Shown: in pieces, positions 29,418 to 38,461 of the stretch
Position numbering within the stretch: the first letter of the stretch is position 1
How the letters are laid out: each line of letters starts with the position of its first letter
Source of the DNA: Guptibacillus hwajinpoensis
GTDB lineage: Bacteria > Bacillota > Bacilli > Bacillales > Guptibacillaceae
Direction: 5' to 3'
Length of the DNA: 64,000 nucleotides
Assembly (NCBI RefSeq): GCF_020171785.1
Contig: NZ_JAIVAE010000006.1
Location: forward strand, 186,001 to 250,000
The notes under the pieces: generated by a model
Databases searched by the model: none
Seen by the model: only the letters and a program-made list of their open reading frames with translations
What the model was told of the DNA's origin: nothing
Program-made: the position numbers and the translations under genes

Positions 29418-31016
29418 ATGAGGAAAGAACTTCATGCTTCTTCGGAAATGAAAGGCCGACTGATTCCGTTCGTTCAGGACGGAGATTATTTTTATAAAAA
29501 GGCTATGAGAGCCTATCAGCAACGGAATTTGGATAAAGCAAGACAGCATCTTGAACGTGCGGTTAAACTTGTCCCCGAAGAAGTCGATTATATATGTCAA
29601 CTTGCAGCGGTCCTGTCGGAATTAGGCGAATATGAAGCATCAAATGAATGGCTGAAATTTGTTCTTGACGATCTAGATCCTGAATACTATGATTGCTACT
29701 TTTTCCTTGCGAACAACTTTGCACATATGGGTCTGTTTAAACAAACGGAAGAGCATGCAAGAGCTTATCTTGAGTATGAACCAGAAGGTGAGTTCATGGA
29801 AGATGCCGAAGAGTTAGTTGATCTGATTTTGTTCGAGCAATCTGAGAATATTCCACAAGAAATCGGCGAAGAAGAACAGCTGATTCAAGAGCATGAAGCC
29901 GCTCGTAAAGCGATTGAAGCGGGACATTTTCTTGAAGCGATTGAGTTACTTGAGCGGATGACAGAAGTTTATTCTGAGTTTTGGCCTGCTTACAATAACC
30001 TTGCCCTCGCTTATTTTTATAGTGAGCAGTATGAGGAAGCCGTCGAAGTACTCGATGACGTCTTAACGAAAAATGAAGGGAATCTAAACGCGGTTTGTAA
30101 CTTAACGCTTTTCTATGATTTCCTTGGACAATATGTTAAACGTGATGTGATGCTCGAAAGACTGAAAAATGTCTATCCGATCCATCCAGATCATTCTTAT
30201 AAATTAGGAAGCACGTTTGGGTTTTTAGGTGAACATGAACTTGCTTTTCACTGGCTTCGTAAAGTGGAGAATACAAGACATGTGTGGGACGTGCCCTTTT
30301 ATCATTGGATCGCTGTTTCAGCGTTTCAGCTTGATCGTCCTGACCTTGCAAAACGCTACTGGAAGAAGGTTCAACGTGTTGACGCGGCAAATGAAATGGC
30401 GTCGCGTTATCTCACAGAGCTAGAAGCAGGTACGCTTCTTAAAAGCCAGGTTAGCTATCGGTCTCAAATGCCTCAAGAAGATGAGAAGCATGACGGAAAA
30501 CATGATTATCACGCCAGAATGACTCATCTCATGCTTCTCTATACGAGGCGAGATCCAGAAAGTGCTTCAATCTTACAAACTTATTGTAAACGTAAGGATG
30601 AACCTCTTCTTGTTAAGGAGCTTTCGGCGTATATTGCCATTACACTTTCTGACGATGCCGTTCAAATCGTCGATGGAGAAAAAGCGTATACCGTTCGAAC
30701 GCAGACCGATTTTCCTGAGTACGTACGATCAGGTATGCGTATTATCGCTGAGCTCGAACAGACTGATATTAGTGACTCAGATTTGCATGAGCTAATTGCG
30801 ATGATCTGGTTACCTTGTTATGTTAAACTTTCAAGTAGTGGCAAAGCCTTTCAAAACGTGAAAGCAACTGCTGCTGCGATGTTTTACATGTGGCATAAAG
30901 TAAAACAAACCAATGTCACTCAAATCGAAGTCGCCAAAGCATTTGATGTCTCTGGATCGACTGTCTATGCGTATCGTAAAAAGTTAACGGACTTACTTGA
31001 AACAAAGGGCGTTTGA
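29418..31016 (+). CDS. yvcD: YvcD-like TPR protein with C-terminal HTH
   Basis: 532 residues, soluble. Residues ~25-340 are tetratricopeptide repeats (YKKAMRAYQQRNLDKARQHL, AVLSELGEYEASNEWLKFVL, YNNLALAYFYSEQYEEAVEV, KLGSTFGFLGEHELAFHWLR). The last ~40 residues form a helix-turn-helix of the Psq/HTH kind: VTQIEVAKAFDVSGSTVYAY. The combination suggests a protein-interaction scaffold able to bind nucleic acid; the function of YvcD is not established. ATG 29418 has GGGGGG seven bases upstream. It is followed by trxB after 109 bp. Confidence 0.85.
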   Translation: MRKELHASSEMKGRLIPFVQDGDYFYKKAMRAYQQRNLDKARQHLERAVKLVPEEVDYICQLAAVLSELGEYEASNEWLKFVLDDLDPEYYDCYFFLANNFAHMGLFKQTEEHARAYLEYEPEGEFMEDAEELVDLILFEQSENIPQEIGEEEQLIQEHEAARKAIEAGHFLEAIELLERMTEVYSEFWPAYNNLALAYFYSEQYEEAVEVLDDVLTKNEGNLNAVCNLTLFYDFLGQYVKRDVMLERLKNVYPIHPDHSYKLGSTFGFLGEHELAFHWLRKVENTRHVWDVPFYHWIAVSAFQLDRPDLAKRYWKKVQRVDAANEMASRYLTELEAGTLLKSQVSYRSQMPQEDEKHDGKHDYHARMTHLMLLYTRRDPESASILQTYCKRKDEPLLVKELSAYIAITLSDDAVQIVDGEKAYTVRTQTDFPEYVRSGMRIIAELEQTDISDSDLHELIAMIWLPCYVKLSSSGKAFQNVKATAAAMFYMWHKVKQTNVTQIEVAKAFDVSGSTVYAYRKKLTDLLETKGV

Positions 31017-31092
31017 GCAGACTGGTAGACTTTTGACCAACAATCAGATATGATTCTAAATAAGAAATATTATTTTTTGATAATCAATATAA

Positions 31093-32076
<984 letters not shown>

Positions 32077-32085
32077 TTCGGTATA

Positions 32086-32114
32086 AAAGCAGAGGGCGAC
32101 CCTCTGCTTTTTCT
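32086..32114 (+). terminator. Intrinsic terminator after trxB
   Basis: AAAGCAGAGGG / CCTCTGCTTT stem with a short GAC loop and TTTTTCTTT. Confidence 0.9.
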
Positions 32115-32273
32115 TTATAGCTTGCATTAAAACCCGTTTCGACAGCCTTCGAGCGGTATCGGGTGGTGCCTGTCACCGCGTCATTCCCTTTTAATTTTGC
32201 TGTAACAGCGGTGAAATACAAATGGGGTAAACTAGTAATAGATTTAACCCCCTTTAAATAGATTCACTCTTTT

Positions 32274-32306
32274 GCACGGGCATTTATGCACCGTGCTCTT
32301 TTTTTG
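32274..32306 (+). terminator. Orphan terminator in the trxB-yvcI gap
   Basis: GCACGG / CCGTGC with an inner GCA / TGC extension, followed by CTCTTTTTTT. The 371-bp gap 32077-32447 also holds the trxB terminator, a short dyad at 32165-32177 and a palindromic promoter region at 32350-32381. No gene is seen between the two terminators. Confidence 0.75.
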
Positions 32307-32349
32307 CCTGAATGAGATAAATCTTCATGGCTAATCCAAACCGCTCTCA

Positions 32350-32381
32350 TTGTTCATGGTCAGCAATCATAGTATACTATG
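32350..32381 (+). promoter_or_regulatory. Candidate promoter of yvcI-rapZ-yvcK-whiA with palindrome
   Basis: TTGTTC (32350-32355), 17 nt, TATACT (32373-32378). The -10 lies inside a perfect 14-bp palindrome CATAGTATACTATG (32368-32381), which could be an operator. Confidence 0.5.
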
Positions 32382-32447
32382 GGTAGAAAATCTTGAAGTC
32401 TGAGCTTCTTTCAGGCTTTCGTATACTAACAGGATGATTGAATTGAG

Positions 32448-32921
32448 GTGACAATTGTGCAACGAGTAACAAACTGCATTTTAAACGACGAAGCAAATGA
32501 TCGCGTACTCTTACTACAAAAGCCGCGCCGAGGTTGGTGGGTTGCACCAGGTGGAAAGATGGAATCGGAAGAATCCATCCGTGATTCGGTGATTCGCGAG
32601 TTCCGAGAAGAAACTGGTGTCTATTTAAAGAACCCTAAACTTAAGGGGATTTTCACATTCATTATTAAAGAAAATGAAGTAACTAAGTCTGAATGGATGA
32701 TGTTTACGTTTCTTGCAACGGAATACGATGGGGAATCAGTAGAAAAGTCAGCAGAAGGAAAAGTAGCTTGGGTAAAAACAGATGATGTGAGTGACCTTCC
32801 AATGGCTCCGGGAGATTATCATATTCTTGACTATATGATGAAAGGCCATGGAATTATTTATGGAACGTTCACCTATACCCCCGACTTCAAATTACTTTCT
32901 TATCGACTAGACCCGTCTTAA
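32448..32921 (+). CDS. yvcI: Nudix hydrolase YvcI
   Basis: 157 residues. One Nudix domain with a full box GX5EX7REUXEEXGU: GGKMESEESIRDSVIREF followed by REETG (~residues 38-61). N terminus VTNCILNDEANDRVLLLQKP matches the YvcI group, which resembles 8-oxo-dGTP diphosphatases; RNA-5'-triphosphate processing has also been discussed for relatives. The GTG start at 32448 gives an N terminus like B. subtilis YvcI (MTYLQRVTN). First gene of the conserved yvcI-rapZ-yvcK-whiA cluster. Confidence 0.88.
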   Translation: MTIVQRVTNCILNDEANDRVLLLQKPRRGWWVAPGGKMESEESIRDSVIREFREETGVYLKNPKLKGIFTFIIKENEVTKSEWMMFTFLATEYDGESVEKSAEGKVAWVKTDDVSDLPMAPGDYHILDYMMKGHGIIYGTFTYTPDFKLLSYRLDPS

Positions 32922-32966
32922 TAAAACGTGTACCAATAAGAGAAATTGAGAAACGGAGTGGGGAAA

Positions 32967-33857
32967 ATGACCGATTTAATCGATAAACGCATTCATATGG
33001 TCATTATTACAGGAATGAGTGGTGCGGGTAAAACGGTTGCGATGCAGTGTTTTGAGGATATTGGCTACTTCTGTATTGATAACCTGCCGCCAGCTCTCTT
33101 ACCGAAGTTCGTTGAAATGGTTGACGGATCAGAAGGAAAGTTAAATAAAGTAGCGCTCGTGATGGACTTACGCGGCGGAGATTTCTTTGATCATCTAGTG
33201 GAAGCCGTTGATCATTTGGATTCACATGATCGCTTGGATGCAGAAGTGCTCTTCCTTGATTCAAAAGACTCCACACTCGTCAGACGCTATAAAGAAACAA
33301 GGCGCTCTCATCCGCTGGCACCAGAAGGTTTGCCACTGGAAGGTATCCAAAAAGAACGTGAAATGTTGGAAGAGTTGAAAGGCCGCTCTCAACAAATTAT
33401 TGATACAAGCGATATTAAACCGGTGCAACTTCGAGAGAAAATCATGGAGCGCTTTTCGAACAATGAAAAAGAAAACTTTGGCGTAAACGTGATGTCATTT
33501 GGCTTTAAATACGGCATTCCGATTGATGCTGACCTTGTATTTGATATTCGCTTTCTTCCAAACCCTCATTATGTGGAGCATTTGCGTCCAAAAACAGGTG
33601 TGGAAGAAGAAGTCGCGAACTATGTATTTAAGTGGAAGGAAACACAAATCTTTCTTGAGAAGTTAATTGATATGCTTGCCTATATGCTCCCGCAATATAA
33701 GAGAGAAGGAAAGAGTCAGCTAGTTATCGGCATTGGCTGCACGGGCGGAAAGCATCGTTCTGTTGCTTTTGCTGAACACATCGGCCATCACTTTGAATCA
33801 GAGTATCGAACAAATATTACGCATCGGGATATTGAAAAAGGGAAGGGTCACAAATAA
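32967..33857 (+). CDS. rapZ: RNase adapter / nucleotide-binding protein RapZ (YvcJ)
   Basis: 296 residues. P-loop kinase-like N-terminal half with Walker [17 protein letters not shown] (~residue 15) and a Walker-B-like [12 protein letters not shown]-terminal half with the RapZ signature [15 protein letters not shown] and [13 protein letters not shown]. In E. coli RapZ controls GlmZ decay by RNase E; in B. subtilis YvcJ hydrolyses NTP and affects competence. ATG 32967 behind GGAGTGGGG gives near-standard length (YvcJ 295). One base separates its stop from yvcK. Confidence 0.95.
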   Translation: MTDLIDKRIHMVIITGMSGAGKTVAMQCFEDIGYFCIDNLPPALLPKFVEMVDGSEGKLNKVALVMDLRGGDFFDHLVEAVDHLDSHDRLDAEVLFLDSKDSTLVRRYKETRRSHPLAPEGLPLEGIQKEREMLEELKGRSQQIIDTSDIKPVQLREKIMERFSNNEKENFGVNVMSFGFKYGIPIDADLVFDIRFLPNPHYVEHLRPKTGVEEEVANYVFKWKETQIFLEKLIDMLAYMLPQYKREGKSQLVIGIGCTGGKHRSVAFAEHIGHHFESEYRTNITHRDIEKGKGHK

Positions 33858-33858
33858 T

Positions 33859-34827
33859 ATGGATGAGACTAATCTGCCAAAGGCTGTCGTCATTGGCGGA
33901 GGAACAGGCCTATCGGTACTTCTACGTGGACTTAAAAAGTTTCCTGTCGACATCACTGCCATAGTAACAGTAGCCGACGATGGAGGTAGTTCAGGTCGAT
34001 TGCGTGACGAGTTTGATATTCCTCCTCCAGGCGATGTGCGAAATGTTATTACAGCTTTATCTGAAGTTGAACCATTATTAGAGGGATTGATGCAGCATCG
34101 TTTTAAAAACGGAAATGGTTTGTCTGGTCATTCTCTTGGCAACTTAATGCTCGCAGCCATGACCGATATTACCGGAGACTTTGTAAAAGGCGTAAGAGAA
34201 ATGTGTCGCGTCTTGAACGTACGTGGTGAAGTTCTCCCTGCATCGAATCAAAGCATTGTGTTACATGCGGAAATGCGTGATGGAACGTTTGTACAAGGTG
34301 AATCCCAAATTCCAAAGGCAAACAAAGCAATTAAACGAGTGTTTCTTTCACCACCAGGGATCAAAGCGCTACCCGAATCGATTCGAGCCATTCGTGAAGC
34401 AGATTTAATTGTACTTGGACCAGGTAGTTTATATACAAGCATTTTACCGAATTTACTTGTGCCAGGCATCGCGAAAGAAATTCAGCAGGCAAAAGCAAGA
34501 AAAGTATATGTTTGTAACGTTATGACTCAGTTAGGCGAAACAGAAAATTATACGGCGAGTGACCACGTGCAGGCACTCATTGATCACATTGGCTATAAAC
34601 TTATGGATACGATTATTGTAAATGAAGAAATGATTCCCTCTTTTTATGAAAAACGTTATGCACAAGAACGAGCAGAGGTTGTGCAATATGACGAAAATCG
34701 TCTGAAGAGCTTTGGTTTTCATGTAATCAGTGATAAAATTATCCAATACGATGAGAAATATGTACGCCATGATGCGAAAAAAATATCATCGATTCTTCTA
34801 TCTTTATTAGACGATAGAAGAGCATGA
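33859..34827 (+). CDS. yvcK: Gluconeogenesis factor YvcK (CofD-like)
   Basis: 322 residues, CofD/UPF0052 fold. It opens with [19 protein letters not shown] and has [21 protein letters not shown] (nucleotide-sugar binding, the key Asp in ADDGGSSG), then [19 protein letters not shown]. In B. subtilis YvcK is required for growth on gluconeogenic carbon sources and shape (PBP1 placement), and binds UDP-sugars. The start at 33859 is just after the rapZ stop; a longer in-frame start lies in rapZ and is rejected. Confidence 0.95.
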   Translation: MDETNLPKAVVIGGGTGLSVLLRGLKKFPVDITAIVTVADDGGSSGRLRDEFDIPPPGDVRNVITALSEVEPLLEGLMQHRFKNGNGLSGHSLGNLMLAAMTDITGDFVKGVREMCRVLNVRGEVLPASNQSIVLHAEMRDGTFVQGESQIPKANKAIKRVFLSPPGIKALPESIRAIREADLIVLGPGSLYTSILPNLLVPGIAKEIQQAKARKVYVCNVMTQLGETENYTASDHVQALIDHIGYKLMDTIIVNEEMIPSFYEKRYAQERAEVVQYDENRLKSFGFHVISDKIIQYDEKYVRHDAKKISSILLSLLDDRRA

Positions 34828-34867
34828 TGGGTCAGTGGGGCCCCTGCATGAAAAAGGGGGGATGGCA

Positions 34868-35809
34868 ATGTCATTTGCTGCTGATACAAAGAAAGAATTA
34901 ACGCAGTTAGAAAGCAAACCTTGTTGTGCAAGATCAGAACTAGCAGCTCTTATACGAATGAATGGATCCATTTCGTTTGGAAACAGACAGTTGATTTTAA
35001 ACATTCCGACAGAACATGCTGCCATTGCAAGAAGGATTTATACGCTTATTAAGCGGATTTATAATTATGATGTTGAACTGCTTGTCCGTAAGAAGATGAG
35101 ATTGAAGAAAAACAATGTTTACATTGTTCGGGTCTCAGCAAAAGCGAGAGAGCTTCTTGAAGATCTCGGCATTATGGATAATGCATTTACGTTTACTAGA
35201 ACGATTTCGAGTGACTTTACGAAAAAGGCCTGTTGTAAACGCTCTTATCTAAGAGGAGCATTTCTTGCTGGGGGTTCCATTAATCACCCTGAAACCTCTT
35301 ACCATCTGGAGATCTTCTCCATGTATGAAGAGCATACAGAGTCACTTTGTAACTTAATGAATGAATTTGGTTTAAATGCGAAGATGCTTGAGCGAAAGAA
35401 AGGTTACATCGTCTATATCAAAGAAGGTGAAAAGATTACAGAGTTTTTAAGTGTTGTCGGGGCCCATCAGGCGCTGCTTTACTTTGAAGATGTCCGCATC
35501 ATGAAAGATATGCGAAATTCTGTTAATCGGATTGTGAATTGTGAGACAGCCAATTTGAATAAGACAGTCGGTGCAGCTTTTCGGCAGGTTGAGAACATCC
35601 GCTTTATCCAAAAAGAAGTTGGGCTTGAAATTCTTCCTGATAAATTAAGGGAGATTGCGGAACTTCGAGTGAAACACCAGGATGTAACATTAAAAGAGCT
35701 TGGCGAGATGGTCACGGGTGGAGCAATTAGCAAATCCGGAATCAATCACAGATTGAGAAAAATTGACCAAATTGCTGATAAGCTTCGTAACGGTAAGCCA
35801 ATTTCATAG
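34868..35809 (+). CDS. whiA: DNA-binding protein WhiA
   Basis: 313 residues. N-terminal LAGLIDADG-homing-endonuclease-like fold without catalytic residues ([25 protein letters not shown]), C-terminal helix-turn-helix ([27 protein letters not shown]). In Streptomyces it controls sporulation; in Bacillus it affects division and chromosome segregation without clear gene targets. ATG 34868 follows AAAGGGGGGATGGCA and aligns with Bacillus WhiA starts (MSFAxxTKKEL); two earlier in-frame starts are weaker. End of the yvcI cluster. Confidence 0.95.
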   Translation: MSFAADTKKELTQLESKPCCARSELAALIRMNGSISFGNRQLILNIPTEHAAIARRIYTLIKRIYNYDVELLVRKKMRLKKNNVYIVRVSAKARELLEDLGIMDNAFTFTRTISSDFTKKACCKRSYLRGAFLAGGSINHPETSYHLEIFSMYEEHTESLCNLMNEFGLNAKMLERKKGYIVYIKEGEKITEFLSVVGAHQALLYFEDVRIMKDMRNSVNRIVNCETANLNKTVGAAFRQVENIRFIQKEVGLEILPDKLREIAELRVKHQDVTLKELGEMVTGGAISKSGINHRLRKIDQIADKLRNGKPIS

Positions 35810-35885
35810 TCGTCCTCACCATAGTCTTGACTACTGGTGGACAGTAGCTTTCCGACTAGAAGGAAAGCAGGGTTAAAGAAAAACA

Positions 35886-35920
35886 TTCATTCCCTCATAG
35901 CGCAGGGAATGAGGTTTTTC
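35886..35920 (+). terminator. Terminator after whiA
   Basis: CATTCCCT / AGGGAATG stem with an 8-nt loop, followed by AGG and T5. It means crh is probably not read mainly from the whiA transcript. Confidence 0.75.
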
Positions 35921-35956
35921 TAAATTTTTCACAGTCTGAGATAGCGCTTACTTATT

Positions 35957-35985
35957 TTGAGGGAAAACGACCATCTGCTGATACT
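35957..35985 (+). promoter_or_regulatory. Candidate promoter of crh
   Basis: TTGAGG (35957-35962), 17 nt, GATACT (35980-35985). Located after the whiA terminator and 78 bp before crh. Confidence 0.45.
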
Positions 35986-36063
35986 CGTTTTTACACTCGC
36001 TAAATAAGAGTCCTCGATCCGTTTTTCTTATCAGCAGTTATAAATAAGGGGAGGAATGAACAA

Positions 36064-36318
36064 GTGGTTCAAAAAGAAGTTGTTGTGACATTAGAGACAG
36101 GATTACAAGCTCGACCTGCAGCCCTTTTCGTACAGGAAGCAAACCGTTTTAACGCGGATATTTTCCTTGAAAAAGATGGAAAGAAAGTGAACGCCAAAAG
36201 CATTATGGGTATCATGAGCCTTGCAGTTGGAACAGGAGCTTCTGTTATTTTAACTGTCGATGGTAATGACGAAGAGGATGCTATGTCATCACTCATGGAT
36301 TTTGTGCAGAAAGATTAA
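36064..36318 (+). CDS. crh: Catabolite repression HPr-like protein Crh
   Basis: 84 residues, HPr fold. It differs from HPr exactly where Crh should: position 15 is Gln (ETGLQARPAA) instead of the PTS-phosphorylated His. Ser46 is kept in NAKSIMGIMSL and can be phosphorylated by HprK (also in this window). Crh-Ser-P acts as a second corepressor with CcpA and also binds methylglyoxal synthase. GTG start behind GGGGAGGAA. In this genome it is separated from whiA by ~250 bp with a terminator, so it probably has its own promoter. Confidence 0.96.
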   Translation: MVQKEVVVTLETGLQARPAALFVQEANRFNADIFLEKDGKKVNAKSIMGIMSLAVGTGASVILTVDGNDEEDAMSSLMDFVQKD

Positions 36319-36322
36319 AGAG

Positions 36323-36366
36323 CGAAGGCTTACCGCTAAGTGCAAGCGGTAGCCTTCGTTTTTTTG
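36323..36366 (+). terminator. Intrinsic terminator after crh
   Basis: CGAAGGCT-ACCGCT / AGCGGTAGCCTTCG, about 14 bp with one bulged T, followed by a T7 run. Confidence 0.9.
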
Positions 36367-36391
36367 TTGTCCTAAAGAATTTTTGCGTAAA

Positions 36392-36421
36392 AAAGAGCCT
36401 TTCCTCAGTGAGGAAAGGCTC
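36392..36421 (-). terminator. Terminator of clpP (minus strand)
   Basis: GAGCCTTTCCTC / GAGGAAAGGCTC, 12-bp stem with a 3-nt loop (AGT); read on the minus strand it is followed by TTTTTT. Confidence 0.85.
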
Positions 36422-36434
36422 GATTCAAACTAGT

Positions 36435-37019
36435 TTATGCTTTCTTTTCCATTACTTCATCAATTAAGCCGTATTCTTTCGCTTCTGTTGCTTCCATGAA
36501 ACGGTCACGATCTGTGTCGCGATCAATTGTTTCAAGTGGTTGACCTGTACGTTCAGAAAGAATTTTGTTCAGCTTTTCGCGCATTTGAATAATGCGTTTT
36601 GCGTGAATTTCAATGTCAGAAGCCTGACCTTGGGTACCACCGAGCGGTTGGTGAATCATTACTTCACTGTTTGGGAGCGCATAACGCTTTCCAGGCTCAC
36701 CAGCAGCAAGAAGGAAGGCACCCATGGATGCAGCCATACCGATACAGATTGTTGATACTTTAGGCTTGATGAATTGCATTGTATCGTAAATCGCCATACC
36801 TGCTGTGATTGAACCACCAGGGCTGTTAATGTAAAGTGAGATATCTTTATCAGGATCTTCTGCAGCAAGGAAAAGAAGCTGAGCGACTACAGCGTTAGAA
36901 ACGTTGTCGTCAATTGCTGTTCCTAGCATAATAATACGGTCCTTAAGAAGACGAGAATAAATGTCGTACGCTCTTTCACCGCGGTTTGTTTGTTCAATTA
37001 CCGTTGGAATTAAAACCAT
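36435..37019 (-). CDS. clpP: ATP-dependent Clp protease proteolytic subunit ClpP
   Basis: 194 residues. Self-compartmentalised serine protease forming a double heptamer with ClpC, ClpX or ClpE unfoldases. Catalytic triad visible: Ser98 ([13 protein letters not shown]), His123 ([10 protein letters not shown]) and Asp172 (DTDRDRF). AGGAGG stands 8 nt before the ATG. The promoter at 37068-37096 is overlaid by a CtsR operator, so expression should rise under heat or protein stress. Monocistronic, convergent with crh. Confidence 0.98.
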   Translation of the reverse strand: MVLIPTVIEQTNRGERAYDIYSRLLKDRIIMLGTAIDDNVSNAVVAQLLFLAAEDPDKDISLYINSPGGSITAGMAIYDTMQFIKPKVSTICIGMAASMGAFLLAAGEPGKRYALPNSEVMIHQPLGGTQGQASDIEIHAKRIIQMREKLNKILSERTGQPLETIDRDTDRDRFMEATEAKEYGLIDEVMEKKA

Positions 37020-37067
37020 TTAAAATTCCTCCTTTATTTTTATGGAATATGTAGTTGCTGTACGTTC

Positions 37068-37096
37068 ATCATACCTAAAAGGTCAATATAGGTCAA
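37068..37096 (-). promoter_or_regulatory. Sigma-A promoter of clpP
   Basis: On the minus strand TTGACC (37096-37091), 17 nt, TATGAT (37073-37068). Confidence 0.8.
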
Positions 37097-37097
37097 A
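37081..37097. promoter_or_regulatory. CtsR operator at clpP
   Basis: Tandem heptads GGTCAAT-ATA-GGTCAAA match the CtsR consensus (RGTCAAA-N3-RGTCAAA) with one mismatch. They cover the -35 element and spacer of the clpP promoter, a classic repression geometry. Confidence 0.85.
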
Positions 37098-37183
37098 TAA
37101 TGTGCTGTGCTATTTTTGAAAAGGGTAAGGTAGTAGTGTTTTTCTTTCTCTATCTACATCCATTTTCCCCGCCTCACCTTATT

Positions 37184-37570
37184 TTAAACAGACCGCGTGC
37201 TCCTTTTTTTGAGGCGCTCATCTGATACAAAATAAGTTAGAATTCTTCTCTCTACCTGGTTACGAATTTGGATAGATGAATATCGGTATGTTTGATTGTA
37301 GCCACGGCAAAAGACTTTGCAAATGATAACGTCTTCTTTAGTTTCTTCAATGTACACGCGAATTCCTTTTTCATGGAGAATGGCTTTTGCCCATTTTAAA
37401 TCAGTTGAGGCAAGTGACATAGCTGATCGAATCAGTTCCAGGTAAGGGCGCGGAAGCTTCACTCTAGAATGTTGTACCCATTTCATATCTATTTCCAGCA
37501 CTCTTTTTACGTAAGGAAGTAAGAGATAGTTTCTTAATGCCTTCGATTCTTCTTTACTTAATTGGAACAC
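37184..37570 (-). CDS. Conserved-looking protein of unknown function
   Basis: 128 residues, soluble, basic, without a signal peptide or membrane segment. Helical N-terminal half (LSKEESKALRNYLLLPYVKR, PYLELIRSAMSLAS) and a strand-rich second half (KGIRVYIEETKEDVIICKVF, YNQTYRYSSIQIRNQVERRI). I do not recognise the family. GTG 37570 is chosen because AGGCGG stands at the right distance; a GTG three codons upstream overlaps that site. Minus strand, directly behind clpP on the same strand, but with a ~160-bp gap containing the clpP control region, so separately expressed. Confidence 0.6.
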   Translation of the reverse strand: MFQLSKEESKALRNYLLLPYVKRVLEIDMKWVQHSRVKLPRPYLELIRSAMSLASTDLKWAKAILHEKGIRVYIEETKEDVIICKVFCRGYNQTYRYSSIQIRNQVERRILTYFVSDERLKKRSTRSV

Positions 37571-37694
37571 GATCGCCACCGCCTAACAGAACATGTGTTT
37601 GGTTTTACTTTACTATGAGATAATTGACACGTCAAGAGCTTCAGACTTAAGTAACGAAGTCATTCAAATGAAAGAACGGTACAGGGAAAATACC

Positions 37695-37723
37695 TTGCAA
37701 AAAAAGGGGTGATCCCGTATAAT
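37695..37723 (+). promoter_or_regulatory. Promoter of tRNA-Arg
   Basis: TTGCAA (37695-37700), 17 nt, TATAAT (37718-37723); the tRNA begins 21 bp after the -10. Confidence 0.8.
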
Positions 37724-37743
37724 AATCTTTGCGCTAATAAAGC

Positions 37744-37822
37744 GCGCCCGTAGCTCAGTCGGATAGAGCGGTGGTTTCCGGTACCGCGTCAGTCGGGGGT
37801 TCGAATCCCTCCGGGCGCACCA
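37744..37822 (+). tRNA. tRNA-Arg (anticodon CCG)
   Basis: 79 nt including encoded CCA. Acceptor stem GCGCCCG / CGGGCGC. D arm GCTC..GAGC. Anticodon stem GTGGT / ACCGC with loop TTCCGGT, so anticodon CCG at 37778-37780. T arm GGGGG-TTCGAAT-CCCTC. The variable region looks two bases longer than usual. Position near clpP agrees with the trnQ-type single Arg tRNA of B. subtilis. Confidence 0.93.
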
Positions 37823-37835
37823 TATACATAATTCC

Positions 37836-37868
37836 AATCCCTTTCGCTGATGCGAGAGGGATTTTTTA
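37836..37868 (+). terminator. Terminator after tRNA-Arg
   Basis: AATCCCT..CGC / GCG..AGGGATT stem with a TGAT loop, followed by TTTTTTAT. Confidence 0.85.
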
Positions 37869-37995
37869 TACTTTATTATATTATGTATGGTAGACAAATT
37901 CAGAAGAACGCGATCGGTTGTTGATTGATTTCTTGAATAAGAAAAAGAAAAAAAGAGTAGAACTCGTCCACTCTTTCTGCTATCCGTCGTGCCTT

Positions 37996-38271
37996 CTAAC
38001 AATCACGATCATCATCATGTCTTTTGCTGCCTGTTCCACTCATCGTGTGTTTAAAGCCTGAGTGCATACCAGTAGCGCATAGTCCGAGCCATAATCCGAT
38101 AAAGAAGGCTTTTTTGAAATCTTCCGGTTCGACGTAAACATGACTCATCACAATTCCGATGATGATTGAAAGGATGGGTAAAAATCTTACCGGAAAACCA
38201 AACACCTTGAAGAGATGTACTACTCCAATGATGACTGGAAGCAAAGCAATTCCATATACCGCTAAATCCAT
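37996..38271 (-). CDS. Small holin-like membrane protein
   Basis: 91 residues. Three hydrophobic segments (LAVYGIALLPVIIGVVHLF, FLPILSIIIGIVMSHVYV, KAFFIGLWLGLCATGMHSGF) and a polar C terminus rich in Asp, Arg and His (KRHDDDRDC). The layout, especially GLWLGLCATGMHSGFK, recalls small phage holins of the Phage_holin_5 type, which occur singly in Bacillus chromosomes. Start at ATG 38271 is set by AAAGGAGG; a longer frame to 38367 lacks a ribosome binding site. No lysis genes or phage remnant are next to it, so a holin function is only suggested. Confidence 0.6.
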   Translation of the reverse strand: MDLAVYGIALLPVIIGVVHLFKVFGFPVRFLPILSIIIGIVMSHVYVEPEDFKKAFFIGLWLGLCATGMHSGFKHTMSGTGSKRHDDDRDC

Positions 38272-38461
38272 GGCATTTGCCTCCTTTTTTCTCTCTATAA
38301 GACAGTTTATGTAGAAATTTGACTGAGGGACGGGCGATTTCATCATTGTTATTAAAAATGGTGTCAAGAACCATCATTAAAAAACAGAAAATTCTGCTCA
38401 TTTTCGATTTTTCATACCATAAAATGAAACGATATAGTATGATGAAGGTGGAGGGATTGCG

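Noticed and set aside
33733-33858. Upstream extension of yvcK into rapZ
   Set aside because: The family starts near residue 1 of the 322-aa form, and ATG 33859 follows the rapZ stop directly.
37664-38002. 112-aa minus-strand open frame
   Set aside because: It runs across the tRNA-Arg gene and its terminator and has no ribosome binding site.
37996-38271. Phage lysis module
   Set aside because: Only a holin-like membrane protein is seen; no endolysin or other phage gene is adjacent.
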